Source of the DNA: Diplocarpon mali
Lineage: Eukaryota > Ascomycota > Leotiomycetes > Helotiales > Drepanopezizaceae
Reading direction: 5' to 3'
DNA: 64,000 bases
Assembly (NCBI GenBank): GCA_024741835.1
Contig: JAENRP010000159.1
Coordinates: 35,318 to 99,317, forward strand
Shown: positions 22,788 through 34,069 of the stretch, piece after piece
Numbering within the stretch: position 1 is the stretch's first letter
Layout of the letters: every line of letters begins with the position of its first letter
Program-made: the position numbers and the translations under genes
Notes under the pieces: model-generated
Seen by the model: only the letters and a program-made list of their open reading frames with translations
What the model was told of the DNA's origin: nothing
Database searches by the model: none

Positions 22788-23993
22788 TATCTACGTCTTT
22801 AAAAGCGTCTACTACTCTTATACTAGCCTAAAGTCCTAGCTTATAAGTATAAAGAGTAAGAAGCTAATAGATTAAAGTAAAGAGTATATATTTATTAAAT
22901 ATATTAAATAGATAATAAAGTAATAGATAGTATATACGCTAGATCTAAAGTAAGTAATTATATCTTTAATAGTTGAGTTCGACGAATCTTAAAATAGGAA
23001 AGAGCTATTATTAAAGCTCTATATACTTAGAGATTCGCAAGGTATACTACTTAATAGTAATACTATTAAGCCGAACTAATAACCCTTTTCTTTTAATTTA
23101 AGTATATTAAGCGCACTTGCTAATCGACGACCTGCTAATCGCCTAAAGGCCGAATAGACTATTCCTATCGTCTGCGAACTACTTAAAGTATAAAATAACT
23201 TTAATATTATTATCCTTTTAATTAAAGTACTTATAATAAAGGATATTTCTAAAATAGGTACAAGTAATAATAAGCCTCTACTTTTAAAAAGCGGTTCTTT
23301 AAATAATAAGCTTATAGAACTTATAGCTAAACCTACGCCTTTAAAGAGGAATAAAGACTTAAAATTAGAAGATACCTTAAACGAACGCGAGTCTAAGCGT
23401 ATCTAAGCTATAATAGCATATAGGATTTATAAGCTTAAATTTTAATAGAGCTTTAATAAAGATAATACGTTCTTAGCTATTAAGAGAATAATGAAAATCT
23501 CTCTTTTAAAGATATATAATAAAGCTATTGATAACTTAAAGAATAAAGTAGTATAAAATAAGGCAATTTAAAAGGAGATAAGCTCTCTTATTATAAATAG
23601 TATATAGATAAAGGAACTAATGCTAAAGGACGTAAACCTAGTATTAATAAAGTAGGTCTTTATAATTAAAATATATATAAATAAAACCTTAAAATATTAT
23701 AAGATAAGGCTTATAGTTAAAGGCTTCTTTTAATAGTATAAAGAAGACTACTTTAAAACATTTACGCTAATAGTTTATATAAATACCCTTTATATATTTA
23801 TAATAATAGTAGCCGCTAAGGACCTTAAATGCAAATAGTATAATATTAAAAATGCATTTACTAAAGCAATTATAAAGGAATGGATTTTTCTCTTCTAACC
23901 TAATAGTATTCCTATACGCGCTAGCCACTTTCTTTATATACTTTATAGTATCTATAGGCTTAAGCAATTAGCTTATAATTAAAACCTCTTATA
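22788..23993 (+). pseudogene. CopA copy 4 integrase to reverse transcriptase segment
   Basis: Continues 17264 in the CopA polyprotein, through the integrase end and the start of RVT_2 (KARLIAKGF-like region and the IKNAFTKA segment near 23850). It stops at the insertion of CopA copy 5 and resumes at 61339. RIP-type stops throughout. Confidence 0.88.
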
Positions 23994-24107
23994 TATTGAG
24001 CTTAAGTAAGTCGGCGCAGTAGGAAAGGAGGCTTCTAAAGGTCGATGGTCGATATATTAATAAGAGTTAAAGAGGGAAGGTTACCCCTTTCTTTCCTATA
24101 GCTATAT
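23994..24107 (-). repeat. CopA copy 5 3' LTR, left part
   Basis: Reverse complement of the last 114 bp of the CopA LTR. It continues at 26092-26171 beyond LtrD1. Confidence 0.9.
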
Positions 24108-24425
24108 TATAAGAGGGAGCAGGAACAACACCTGAGAATAGGCTTATATAAAGACTAAAGACAAAGAGGGAGGAAGCACTATAAGCGGGCTCTCCGAAGA
24201 TAAGAACTAGGACAATTCACTAGTTAGGGGTAGAATAGGTAGTTGGCATTGCGCGCTATCTCTAAGTACAATAGTAGTCCTATTTATACCCCCTTTGACC
24301 CTTAGCCGATTATATGACTTTATTATATAACTTATATTACGTGACTCCTCCTTTGACTTTCTATCCTATGACTCCTCGACTATTATATGACTATTATATG
24401 ACTCCTTTTCTTTTAGGTCTTTATA
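24108..24425 (-). repeat. LtrD1 left LTR
   Basis: 318 bp. It contains a run of TGAC-type boxes (24310-24410), many now RIP-mutated from CACGTGAC. Confidence 0.88.
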
Positions 24426-25431
24426 TATGCCCTAACCAACTTAAATAGTAGCCCTTGCTACTATTAGCGAAGATATAAGACTTTTGCAAGTCAAGAATAC
24501 TAGCCCTTTTATAAGTATAAGGACTAATAGCTAGATTAGTAAAGAGGGAAGGAAGGAGAGAAGAGAAAGGGGATTTTTTTTTTTTTTTAACTTATAAGCT
24601 AGGACTACAAGTGGATTTCGGAAAAACCGGTAGAGGGAAAGGGAAAGAGGCAAGAGGGTAATTCGATAAATTGAAAATCTTCTTTTGAGTAAGATAACTC
24701 GCAAGCTGGGATTATAAATTAGAAATCCGAAAATTAGCAAAGCTATTAAAGTATAAATTAAAGAAAAATTAGAAACAATTTCAAGCGATCTTAAGAATAT
24801 ATGGCCTAACTAACTTAAGAGGCGACCCTGCCGAATAAGGTAAAAATAATTAAAAACCGCATTAGCCGTAAAGTGACTTAGGCAAGTTTAGAGGGTTTCG
24901 ATAGGAAAGTTATCGAAAGGTTTAAAGTTGATATATCTAAGTATTGAAATTGAAGAAGTTAGTGAAAAAGTCGAATTATCTAAAACCGTATTAGCGTATT
25001 CCTACTTATAAGCTAGGCTCGGAAGTGGAATTCCAGTTTTTATATAAAGCTTAATTAGCCTTTGCTAAGTAAGTATAATAAGGTATAGAATAGCTAATAG
25101 GGGTATTATAATTAAATGCAATAGAAGAAGGTTTACCCTATTTAGGATTAATTTCTAAGATAAGGTTTTTAAAATAAAAGGGGGCTTTTCTTAGCCTTTT
25201 AAATAATTCCTATTAGCTATTGAAATAAGGGGTTTTTCAGAATCGTTTCTAAAGCAAGAGTTTAAGTTCTATCGAATTGAATATTCGATACTATAAGCGT
25301 TTAAGGTTGCTAATATAGCTAATCAAATGTATTTATTCTAAAAGGGCTAGAATTTAAAAAAATCGTACTATTAAAGCTAATAATTTAAGCTTTTTAAGTA
25401 AAGAAAAGGGATAGGGGTTTCAATTAAGAAG

Positions 25432-25680
25432 TCGAAAGGGGGTTATTGAAAAAAAGAGGTTTTTTAAAGCAAAGACTGATAGTAACAATTAATTGAATGA
25501 TTCTCGTATCGAAAGGGGGTTATCGAAAAAAGAGGTTTTCGAAGCAAAGACCGATAGTAATAATTAATTGAATAATTCTTACGTCGAAAGGGGGTTATTG
25601 AAAAAAGAGTTTTTCAAAGCAGAGACTAATAGTAATAATTAACTAAATGATTCTTGCATTAAAAGGGGTTTTCAAAAGGT
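25432..25680 (+). repeat. Minisatellite of 75-77-bp units in LtrD1
   Basis: Units begin with TCGAAAGGGGGTTAT at 25432, 25509 and 25584, and a partial fourth begins at 25660. Each unit holds an A-run, a TTTT run and the sequence TAGTAATAATTAA. LtrD2 has at most two very degraded units at 50140-50280. Confidence 0.85.
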
Positions 25681-25768
25681 TGATCTCTTATCTACAAACT
25701 AAGAGAATTAAGAGGAGAAGTTGTATAAAGACGAAATCTTAAAGGAATCGTCCCTATATAGGTCACTA

Positions 25769-26087
25769 ATATAAGAGGGAGTAGGAATAACACCTAAGAA
25801 TAGGCCTATATAAAGACTAAAGACAAAGAGGGAGGAAGTACTATAAGTAGGCTTTCTGAAGATAAGAACTAGGACAATTCACTAGTTAAAGGTAAAATAG
25901 GTAGTTAGTATTGCGCGCTATCTTTAAGTATAATAGTAGTTCTATTTATACCCCTTTCGACCCTTAGCCGATCATATGACTTCATTACATGACTTATATC
26001 ACGTGACTCCTCTATCGACTCTCTATCCTGTGACTCCTCGACTGTCACGTGACTATCACGTGACTCCTTTTCTTCTAGGTCTTTACA
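25769..26087 (-). repeat. LtrD1 right LTR, with CACGTGAC array
   Basis: 319 bp. Less mutated than its partner: CACGTGAC occurs at about 26001, 26046 and 26057 along with related TGTGAC and TATGAC boxes. CACGTG is the core bound by bHLH-type fungal regulators; a promoter role is inference. Confidence 0.88.
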
Positions 26088-26091
26088 ATAT

Positions 26092-26171
26092 ATATATTAA
26101 TATCCTACTGACTAAGCAATAGGGTTATATAATAATACATTAGAGTAATAGCTATATTACCTATCTTAATA
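26092..26171 (-). repeat. CopA copy 5 3' LTR, right part
   Basis: Completes the LTR begun at 23994. The CopA purine tract follows (CCCTTACTT on the plus strand). Confidence 0.9.
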
Positions 26172-26310
26172 CCCTTACTTAAACCTTACTCTAATTGACC
26201 TATAGTTAGGAAAATAATAATTATCCTTTTATACTAATCTAACTCCTAAGTATCTCTTTAAATTAAAAATAATCAATTAATAATAACCTCTATTGAAATT
26301 ACCAAACTTC

Positions 26311-26462
26311 ACTCGCAAGGCAGGACTAGGAGTCAATTTTCCTAAAAGCGTTCCTTTATAAGACTATATGACTTGACTTGCGGTTTAGGCCTAAGAGTCG
26401 ATCTAAAAAAAACTTTCCTTTATAAGACTATATAACCTAACTCGTAGGATAGGCTTAGGAGT
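26311..26462 (-). repeat. Three 23-bp motifs in the 3' untranslated region of CopA copy 5
   Basis: At 26311-26333, 26376-26398 and 26440-26462, matching those of copies 1, 3 and 6. Confidence 0.85.
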
Positions 26463-26476
26463 CGTCCTTAAGCCTG

Positions 26477-28521
26477 CTAAGCTCCTATTATCTTTTGTAA
26501 CCTTAGTATATCTTTAAATGCTTTAAACTTTGCAATTATCTTTAGTAGCTTTATAAATCTATTTACTACTATTTGATCAGTTAGGATATAGGTAATTAAT
26601 AACTTATTCTTTATAATAAAGTTATAAATAAAGTAACAAGTAATATTGATATATTTCGATCGCTTATATAAGTATGGATTCTTTATAAGTGCAATCACCT
26701 TTATATTATCTATTTAAAGATTAATATAGTTCTTATCTTATCTAATATACTTAATAAAACTTATATCTTTTAAAACTTAGGCGATTTATAATCCTTATTT
26801 ACAATTTGATAATATTAATATATATTTAGCCTTAATGCTTGCAATAGCTACTAATTTCTACTTCTTACTTCCTTATAATATAGGTCTACTATATAATACT
26901 ATTATACTTTTAAATATACTTTTCCGACCTTTTATATTTGCTTAATCGGAATTAGTATATACCTTAAGCTTTGCGCTTATATATTTCGTTAGTCTATATC
27001 TTACCTTTTATATAATTATTAATTAAAGGTACCTTTTAAATCGCTTAATTACATTCTTATATTAAATTGTTAGATCTTTTAGGTTTTAATCAAATTGCCT
27101 AATAATAAAGGCGATATCTGGTCTTATATATACTATAATATATATAATCGCTTTAATATCCTATTAATACTTCTTTAAATCTCCTTTCTACTTATTTTTA
27201 TTAATAGGCTTTAACTTATTATACTTTCCTTTGATTGGAGTACGCTTTGGCTTAAAGTTAAGAGTATAAGTAGAAAGTCCTATTTAATCTAGGATCTTTT
27301 TAATATACTACTCTTAGTCTAATTAGAGTTCTTAAGTAAAGCGGTTCCTTATAAAGCGAATGCTAAGGATCTTATAAATTCCCCTTAGATCCTTAGTATT
27401 AAAACGTTTTCAAATAGTTATAAAGAACTAATCTAATTAAGTAGTTATTTTCGCAGCTATAATAATATTATTAATTTATAATAGCAACTTGATTCTACGC
27501 TTAATATAAGTAAATAGATAAGGGTTAATTAGGCTTTAAACGAATCCTATTTCTATTAAAGTAGAATTATATAAGAGGTTCTAATTAGAGGCTAATTACT
27601 TAAGCCTATAGATAATATAGAATATATAGAAAGAGTAGCTAGTATATATAAGAATATTATTAGATTAAAAGAGAAAAATCCATTCCTTTATAATTGCTTT
27701 AGTAAATATATTTTTAATATTGTACTATTTGCATTTAAGGTCCTTAGTAGCTACTATTACTATAAATATGCGAAGGGTATCTATGCGAACTATTGGCGCA
27801 AACGTATTGAAGTAGTCTTCTCTATACTATTAAGAGAAGCCTTTAGCTATAAGCCTTGCCTTATAATGTTTTAAAGTCCTATTTGCATATATCTTAATTA
27901 TAAAGACCCACTTTATTAAAACTAGGTTCATATCCTTTAGCGTCGGTTCTTCTATTTATATACTATTTATAATAAGAGAACTTATCTCCTTTTAAATTGC
28001 CTTATTCTATACTACTCTATTCTTTAAATTGTTAATAGCTTTATTATACGTTTTTAAAAGAGAGATTTTCATTATCTCCTTAGTGGCTAGGAACGTATTA
28101 TCTTTATTAAAGCTCTATTAAAGTTCAAGCTTATAGATCTTATATACTATTATAGCCTAGATACGCTTAGACTCGCGTTTATTTAAGTTGTCTTTTAGTT
28201 CTAAGTCTTTATTTCTCTTTAAAGGCGTAGGTTTAGCTATAGGTTCTATAGGCTTATTATTTAAGGAACCGCTTTCTAATAGTAGAGGCTTATTATTACT
28301 TATACCTATTTTAAGAATATCCTTTACTATAAGTACTTTAATTAAAGGGATAATAATATTAAAGTTGTTTTATACTTTAAGTAGTTTGCAAACGATAGGA
28401 ATAGTCTATTCGGCCTTTAGGCGACTAATAGGTTATCGATTAGCAAGTGCGCTTAATATACTTAAGTTAAGAGAAAGGGGTTATTAATTCGGCTTAATAG
28501 TATTACTATTAAGTAGTATAC
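26477..28521 (-). pseudogene. CopA copy 5 Pol, reverse transcriptase and RNase H segment
   Basis: C-terminal third of the CopA polyprotein, ending at the stop at 26477. RNase H lies near 26700-26950, the decayed polymerase box near 27470 and the RVT_2 start near 27900. It continues upstream (plus-strand right) at 40461 after CopB copy 3. RIP-type stops throughout. Confidence 0.88.
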
Positions 28522-28754
28522 TGTTGCAGGAATGCCCGTCATATGTTTGTCATATGATCTGTTATATGACATATCATATATATGATATTTTATATGACTT
28601 GCCATATGACTTAGTGGCAGCCCTTGTTAAATAGCTCGTAGTTAGAGAGCTCTTATAAATTAAGATACCTAATATCGTCATTTGCACCTTATACTTCTTC
28701 GTACCCTCTTCTAGTTTACTATCAAGTTCACTATTAGAGAACCTTATTACTATA
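28522..28754 (+). repeat. CopB copy 3 5' LTR
   Basis: 233 bp. The CATATGAC box array lies at about 28540-28612. Confidence 0.93.
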
Positions 28755-28768
28755 GGTTATAAGCCCTA
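28755..28768 (+). promoter_or_regulatory. Primer-binding site (CopB copy 3)
   Basis: GGTTATAAGCCCTA follows the LTR. It is the RIP-changed form of the initiator tRNA-Met anticodon-loop complement. Confidence 0.75.
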
Positions 28769-29135
28769 TATGCTTATAAATAGCATTCGACAAATTCTAT
28801 TAATTAGAGTCTCTCTTATAAACGAAAAGGCTAATTGATATTTTTAAGTTTTACTTAACTAACGATATATAAAAAAGCGTTATTTCAATAATAAAATAGT
28901 GGCTACTCCCCTTTTAGAGCGCTACGCAATAATCCAAGCTCACGCAAGATTCGTCACTATAGCTGAATTATTAGGACTAATAGCTAAGATTACCAGCTTA
29001 ATTGCTAAAAGTACTCTATTGCCTAAATCACCTAATCTTATAGGGACTGATATATAGTACCTTAAATTTGAATTCAATAGTTCATCTCCTCCTCCTCCTC
29101 CTTCTCCTCCTTTCGATAACTCTATATATATATAT
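28769..29135 (+). other. CopB untranslated leader
   Basis: Shared with 10523-10888 and, reversed, 22167-22535. It ends in a pyrimidine-rich stretch (TCCTCCTCCTCC, about 29090) and a short TA microsatellite just before the gag start. No ORF. Confidence 0.7.
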
Positions 29136-30200
29136 ATAAATAAGATATTATCGTTATCTTCGGCTGCCCTTAGCCTTCCTAAGTCTTAAAAGCTTAAAGG
29201 CGCAGAGGACTATAGCTAATAGAGGAATAAGGTTTTGAACTTTGTAAAGTCAAACGCTTTAACTATATATCTCTATACAAAAGCTAGAATATATACTCTA
29301 CTTAAGGTTGACTTATAGGACTATTCTATTACTCTTAAGGAAAGGGACAATTGGATTAAATAGGAAGCTAAGGAATCTTAGATAAAGCTTACTATTATAC
29401 TTAATTGCAAACTAGGCCTACTAGCTTATATAAAAGGCGATAAATCTGCCTTAGACATATAGGAAGCTCTTTAAAAACAGTACGAAGGATCTGGAATAGT
29501 ACTTAAATATAATGCTATCTAGACCTATATTATTATTAAATATAATAACTTTAATTCACTTAAAGCTTACGTCGTCGCCTTTAGGCTTTTAATCACTAAA
29601 TTAGAAGCTTTCGACTCTGCCCCTCCCTCTTACTAGCACCCTATTATATTTATTACTAGCTATTCTAATAGATGGCCCATTTGGGCAGATCGATAACGCT
29701 TTAACCTTCGCTTAGCTATAGTAGCTGGACGAAAATCAGAGATCACGCTTAAAGCTCTTATTAAAGATATTACTAATAAAGCTCAAGCCTTATAGAGTTT
29801 AAAGATAAACGGAACCGTCTTATATAGTAACAAATCAGCTAATAAGCTGCATTCCTTTAATAAGAAGTCAGAAAACAAGGGAGGTTTTAAAGACTTAAAG
29901 AAGAGCACCTTTAAGAATACTACTAACTCCCCTAACTCCCTTTATTCTTATTATAAGCAACTAAAGCTATACTATAAGGTAGAAGATTGCTTTGCAATTA
30001 ATAAATCGAAAAGAGAGGCTTAAGAGAAGGACTTAAGGAAGAAGTATATATTCTATCACCTTAAAGGTAAGGATAATAAGTCCTTGCTATTATCACTAAA
30101 AGGTAAGAAGCCTTCTAGGAAGATTCAGAAGGAAGATAAAGAGTTAGATAATAATCTATTTAAGTATATTATGCTATTACTAATCCTAGGGCTAATTCTC

Positions 30201-30289
30201 ACTTGCGAGCCGGGCCTAGGAGTCAATTCCTCACTAGGAGGCGATTCCTCTTTAGGACCGATTTCCACTCGCAGGCTAGGACCAGGACT
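30201..30289 (+). repeat. Two 23-bp motifs in CopB copy 3 Gag
   Basis: At 30201-30223 and 30267-30289, in the ACTTGCGAG..GGAGT orientation relative to the coding strand, opposite to those in pol. Read in frame they give TCEPGLGV and TRRLGPGL. Confidence 0.85.
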
Positions 30290-31679
30290 TAGTTCTTCTA
30301 CCTCTTGCTTCTTATTAAAATTTAGGAATCGTTGGTTATATAATATAAGTGCTAGTAAGCACATCTCAAATAATCTTTCCAAGTTTACTTCCTATACTGC
30401 TTAAGATAATCTACCCTCTTTAAGTATAGTTAATAGATCTGTTTAACCTTTTAATATTAGTACTTATAAAGTTAATGCACTTAAATCTAATAAAAAGGTG
30501 TATATTCTTAAGTTAATTAATACTCTCTATATACCTTAATCACTTATCTACTTATACTCAAGTGGCAAACTTAATAAAATCAAAGGCTTCTATCGAAATA
30601 GTAAGCTATTCTTATTTAATAAGAAGGAAATTTGCACTATCGATAATAATATATATATTAATAAGGAATAGCCTTCTACTAACTCCTTTAGTTATATAAG
30701 TAGATATACTTTCCTAGCTACTATTAAGAATAGACCTCTTAATATTAAGCTTTAGTACTATCGATTAGACTAAGCTAGCTTATAAACAGTTAGAAAGACT
30801 TAATCTGCTATTACTAATATATAGATTAAGGAAATAAAATTAAAGAAGATGCGAATCTGCGCTTCTTATAAAAAAGGCAGACCTCTTTAATATATTAATA
30901 AACATTTAGCTCGCCCTTGACCTACGAAGGCACTTAATAAGCTATATATTAATATAGTTCATCTAAAGCCAACTAGCCTTAACAGTTATAAATACGCCTC
31001 TATCTTCACTTGCCTAACTATAATAGCTAAGTAGGAATAGACTTATATAAATAAATCTAATGCCTTTAAGGCAAATAAGAAGATGATCAGCCTTTTATAA
31101 ACTTAGTACAATCGTATAATCAAGCAGTAGAGAACTAATAGAGGCAAAGAGTACTCTCTTATACAAATGCGAATACTTATAGAAAACCTTAGTATAATTT
31201 TAAAGGAATCTACTCTATATATATTAAAATAAGACAGTAGATTAGAACGATTAATTCGCATATTAATAGAAAAGTTATAAAGAGCTATAATTAACCAAAA
31301 TATCCTCTCCTTTCTTTAGCTTTACCTCCTTCTTTTAATAATATATATTACTAATCTTACCGCCTTTAATATTCTAAGTGGCAAGACTCTATATAAGGTC
31401 TTTTAGGATAATATTAAGCCTAATAAGCCTTATACTCCCTTAGTTAAATATCTTCAAGTACTAAGCTATTGCGTCTATATGCTAATCGAGAAAGAAAAGC
31501 GAATTTAAAGCAATAAACTCGCTTTAAGAGTAAAGGTAGGTACTCTTATCGGATTTAATAGTAAAAGTATCTATCAGATCTATATACTATTGCAAATAGG
31601 TAAAAAGATTATTCGATCATCTTATATTCAATTCGATAAAGACGGCCTAATTATAGAGCCGCAATTAAAAGGTGATTTT

Positions 31680-31747
31680 ACTCCTAGGCCAGGACTGCGA
31701 GTCAATTCTAACTCTTACGATTTCACTCCTAAGCCGGGACCGCGAGT
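31680..31747 (+). repeat. Two tandem 23-bp motif units in CopB copy 3 Pol
   Basis: At 31680-31702 and 31725-31747, 45 bp apart, coding for FTPRPGLRVNS and FTPKPGPRVNS. They lie between integrase and reverse transcriptase. Confidence 0.9.
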
Positions 31748-33558
31748 CAATTCTGATTTAGGAGAACCTAATAAAGCTAAGCTTCCAACTCTAAGAAAGA
31801 GAGGAAGACCTCTTAGTTCAAAGAACAAGGCTTACCCTCAGCCTTTTAAGAAGAGAGCTACTCGCTTAACTTATGCTTTTAAATTCAAAGCTGATAACTT
31901 TAATAATAAGGAAGCCTATTTAGGCGCCTTCTATATGGCCTTACTTGACTCTCCTTACCCAAATGACTTAAAAACAGTTAAATAAGCCCTCTCTTGCGCT
32001 AATGCTGATAAATAGCGATCTGCGATTAACTTTAAATACAATTCCCTCGCTTATAAGAATATATAGGTAGTAGTAAAACGCTTAAAACTCTCTAAAGATA
32101 AAAGAGTACTTAGATTAAGGCTTATCTTTAAAATAAAAAGAGATTAAAATAGGGAAATCTCCTAATAGAAGGTCAGATTCGTTATATAAGGCTATATATA
32201 ACGATAAGGTCGAGATTACGACTAAACCTTTGCTAGCGTTTGCAAATCTGCCGTTTGAAAGATTGCAATTGCGCTCGCAGCTCTCTACGACTTTGAGCTA
32301 GATTAGTTCGATATTAAAATAGCTTTCCTTAATTTAAAAGCTGACTCTAATATCTATATCAAGTTACCTCTTAGATATACTTAAGATAAGGTCGTTCTTT
32401 CGCCTTAAGACTACTGTCTTAAGCTTCTTAAGGCCTTATATAGCTTAAAGCAATCTTTATAATTATAGTAAGAAAAGCTATAGTCTAAGCTGCAAAAGCT
32501 CGATTTTCAACCTCTCGATACTAATAATTGCGTATATATTAACCGCGCCTCTTAGATTCTTATTATTACCTATATCGACGACTTCTTTATAGTAGTAAAG
32601 AAGGGTGATATATATGATAAATTTAAGAGAGATCTTCGCAATCTCTTTAAGATTATAGGTAGTAAACTGGCTAATTACTTCTTAGGAGTACGTATAGTTA
32701 AAGATTAATAAAATAGAATAATCTCGCTTTATTAAAACGCCTATATTAATAAGGTTCTTAAACGTTTTTATATAACTAATTGCAAAAGTGTACTAATGCC
32801 TTTTGCTAGTAGCTGTAAAGTTTATATAGTCAAATTTGAAGGCTAAGCCACTCTATAGGAAGTGAAGCTATACTAGGAGATCTGCGGTTTATTATAATAC
32901 CTTGCGCACTATACGCGTTAAGATATACTATACTACTGCTCTATTCTTAGCAAATTCCTTACTAACCCTTTACTATAATATATAGTAGCTTTAAAATGAG
33001 TTTTATAATACTTGCAAGGAATGCGATTCTTTTATACTACCTTTAGAAGTAAAACAACTGACCTAGAGCTTTAGAAATTGCATAGCTATTACGATTCTAA
33101 CTAGGTAGGTAATAGAGGAACTAGAGCCTCCTATTCTAAGGCCGTCTTCTTCCTTAATAATAGCGTAATTACCACCTCCTTTAAGCGATAAACTATCGTC
33201 GCTCTCTCCTTTATAAAGGCGGAATATATTGCTATATGCAAATTTGTATAAAAAGCCTCTTAGATACGCCAGGTACTTAAGGAAATGGGCTACGCTAGCG
33301 ATAATGCTACTAAAGTCGAGATGATCTGCGATAACTAAAGAGCCCTTCATCTTACTAAAAACCCTAAATATTATTAGAGAATGAAGTATATTAATATTAA
33401 GTTCTATTATATTTAGCAAAAGCTTTAGAAAGGCCATTTGGACCTCTAGTATACGAATACTAAAGATAACGCTGCCGATAGACTTACTAAGAGCTTAAAT
33501 AGCTCTAACCACGCAGCCTTTATTAAATTGTTAAATATAAAGGTTTTGCACCTTGATT

Positions 33559-33645
33559 AAAGGGTGATTTTTTTTTTATACCTCTATTATAAGGTGATTT
33601 TTTTTTTGCACTTCTATTAAGGGGTGATTTTTTTTTACTCCTAGG
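33559..33645 (+). repeat. Short tandem repeat of 28-31 bp with poly-T, CopB copy 3
   Basis: Three units of AAGGGTGA followed by a run of 8-10 T and CTCTATT, starting near 33560, 33591 and 33619. CopB copy 2 has a single unit (17680-17710). The expansion lies right after the pol stop codon. Confidence 0.8.
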
Positions 33646-33659
33646 CCGGGCCCGCGAGT
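33637..33659 (+). repeat. 23-bp motif, the most GC-rich copy
   Basis: Reads ACTCCTAGGCC, then GGG, then CCCGCGAGT. It is noncoding, between the CopB pol stop and the GypE insertion. It is probably closest to the unmutated motif. Confidence 0.88.
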
Positions 33660-33766
33660 TGATTTTGATTTACTAAGGGGTGGATTTCCTACTCTAGAGT
33701 AGAGCGCGCTAGTAAACTCTACTCTATTTCCTATATCTGCAGGTTGATTTTTCATATAATACTATA

Positions 33767-34069
33767 TGTGACGACTGGGAGTATAACCTCTGCTCGGCAC
33801 CGATACGCGTACAAGTCATATAGCAATGCTAATAGAACGTTTTAGTAATGACTTAGAATCAACAACTACAGAGCCCTAAAGGAGTGGAAGGGCATAGTAT
33901 ATATATATAAAGAAAAGAGGGTCACTCACTTAGGGGGAGCCGAACTAGATGCTAACTAAGGGTAACCCGGTTTATAGCCTATACTAAGATTGCGCCAAGC
34001 CATAACCGAACTGGGTATAAACCGGGTACAAACTAGGGTATAATCTATATATAGTGATAATCTATTATA
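33767..34069 (-). repeat. GypE 3' LTR
   Basis: 303 bp, beginning TGTGACGACTGGGAG on the plus strand. It ends TCTATTATA where CCGTCACA is expected. Confidence 0.93.

Larger units (their letters stand above)
24108..26087 (-). mobile_element. LtrD copy 1, internally deleted LTR element
   Basis: LTRs 24108-24425 and 25769-26087 (318-319 bp, outer ends TATAAGAGGG and TCTTTACA) enclose about 1.34 kb with no pol. A 4-bp duplication ATAT lies at 24104-24107 and 26088-26091. Compared with LtrD2 the interior lacks the gag-like region. Orientation is taken from the gag-like ORF of LtrD2; the minus-strand sequence after the right LTR (TTAGTGACC) could be a primer site. It holds three 23-bp motifs (24590-24612, 24697-24719, 25004-25026). 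Confidence 0.85.
29136..33560 (+). pseudogene. CopB copy 3 Gag-Pol polyprotein, RIP-inactivated
   Basis: One frame of 1475 codons from ATA 29136 to TAA 33558-33560. Gag of the UBN2/DUF4219 type has KLKGAEDYS near residue 18. A knuckle with EDCF lies near 29985, two motifs at 30201-30289, and protease at about 30330 (WLYNISASKH for WLYDTGASKH). Integrase spans 30840-31640 and two motif repeats lie at 31680-31747. RVT_2 spans about 32100-32900 with intact YIDD at 32571-32582. RNase H runs to 33440, ending in ADRLTKSL. Residues are better kept than in CopA but Gln and Trp codons are often stops. Collinear with copy 2 except for one repeat unit. Confidence 0.93.
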
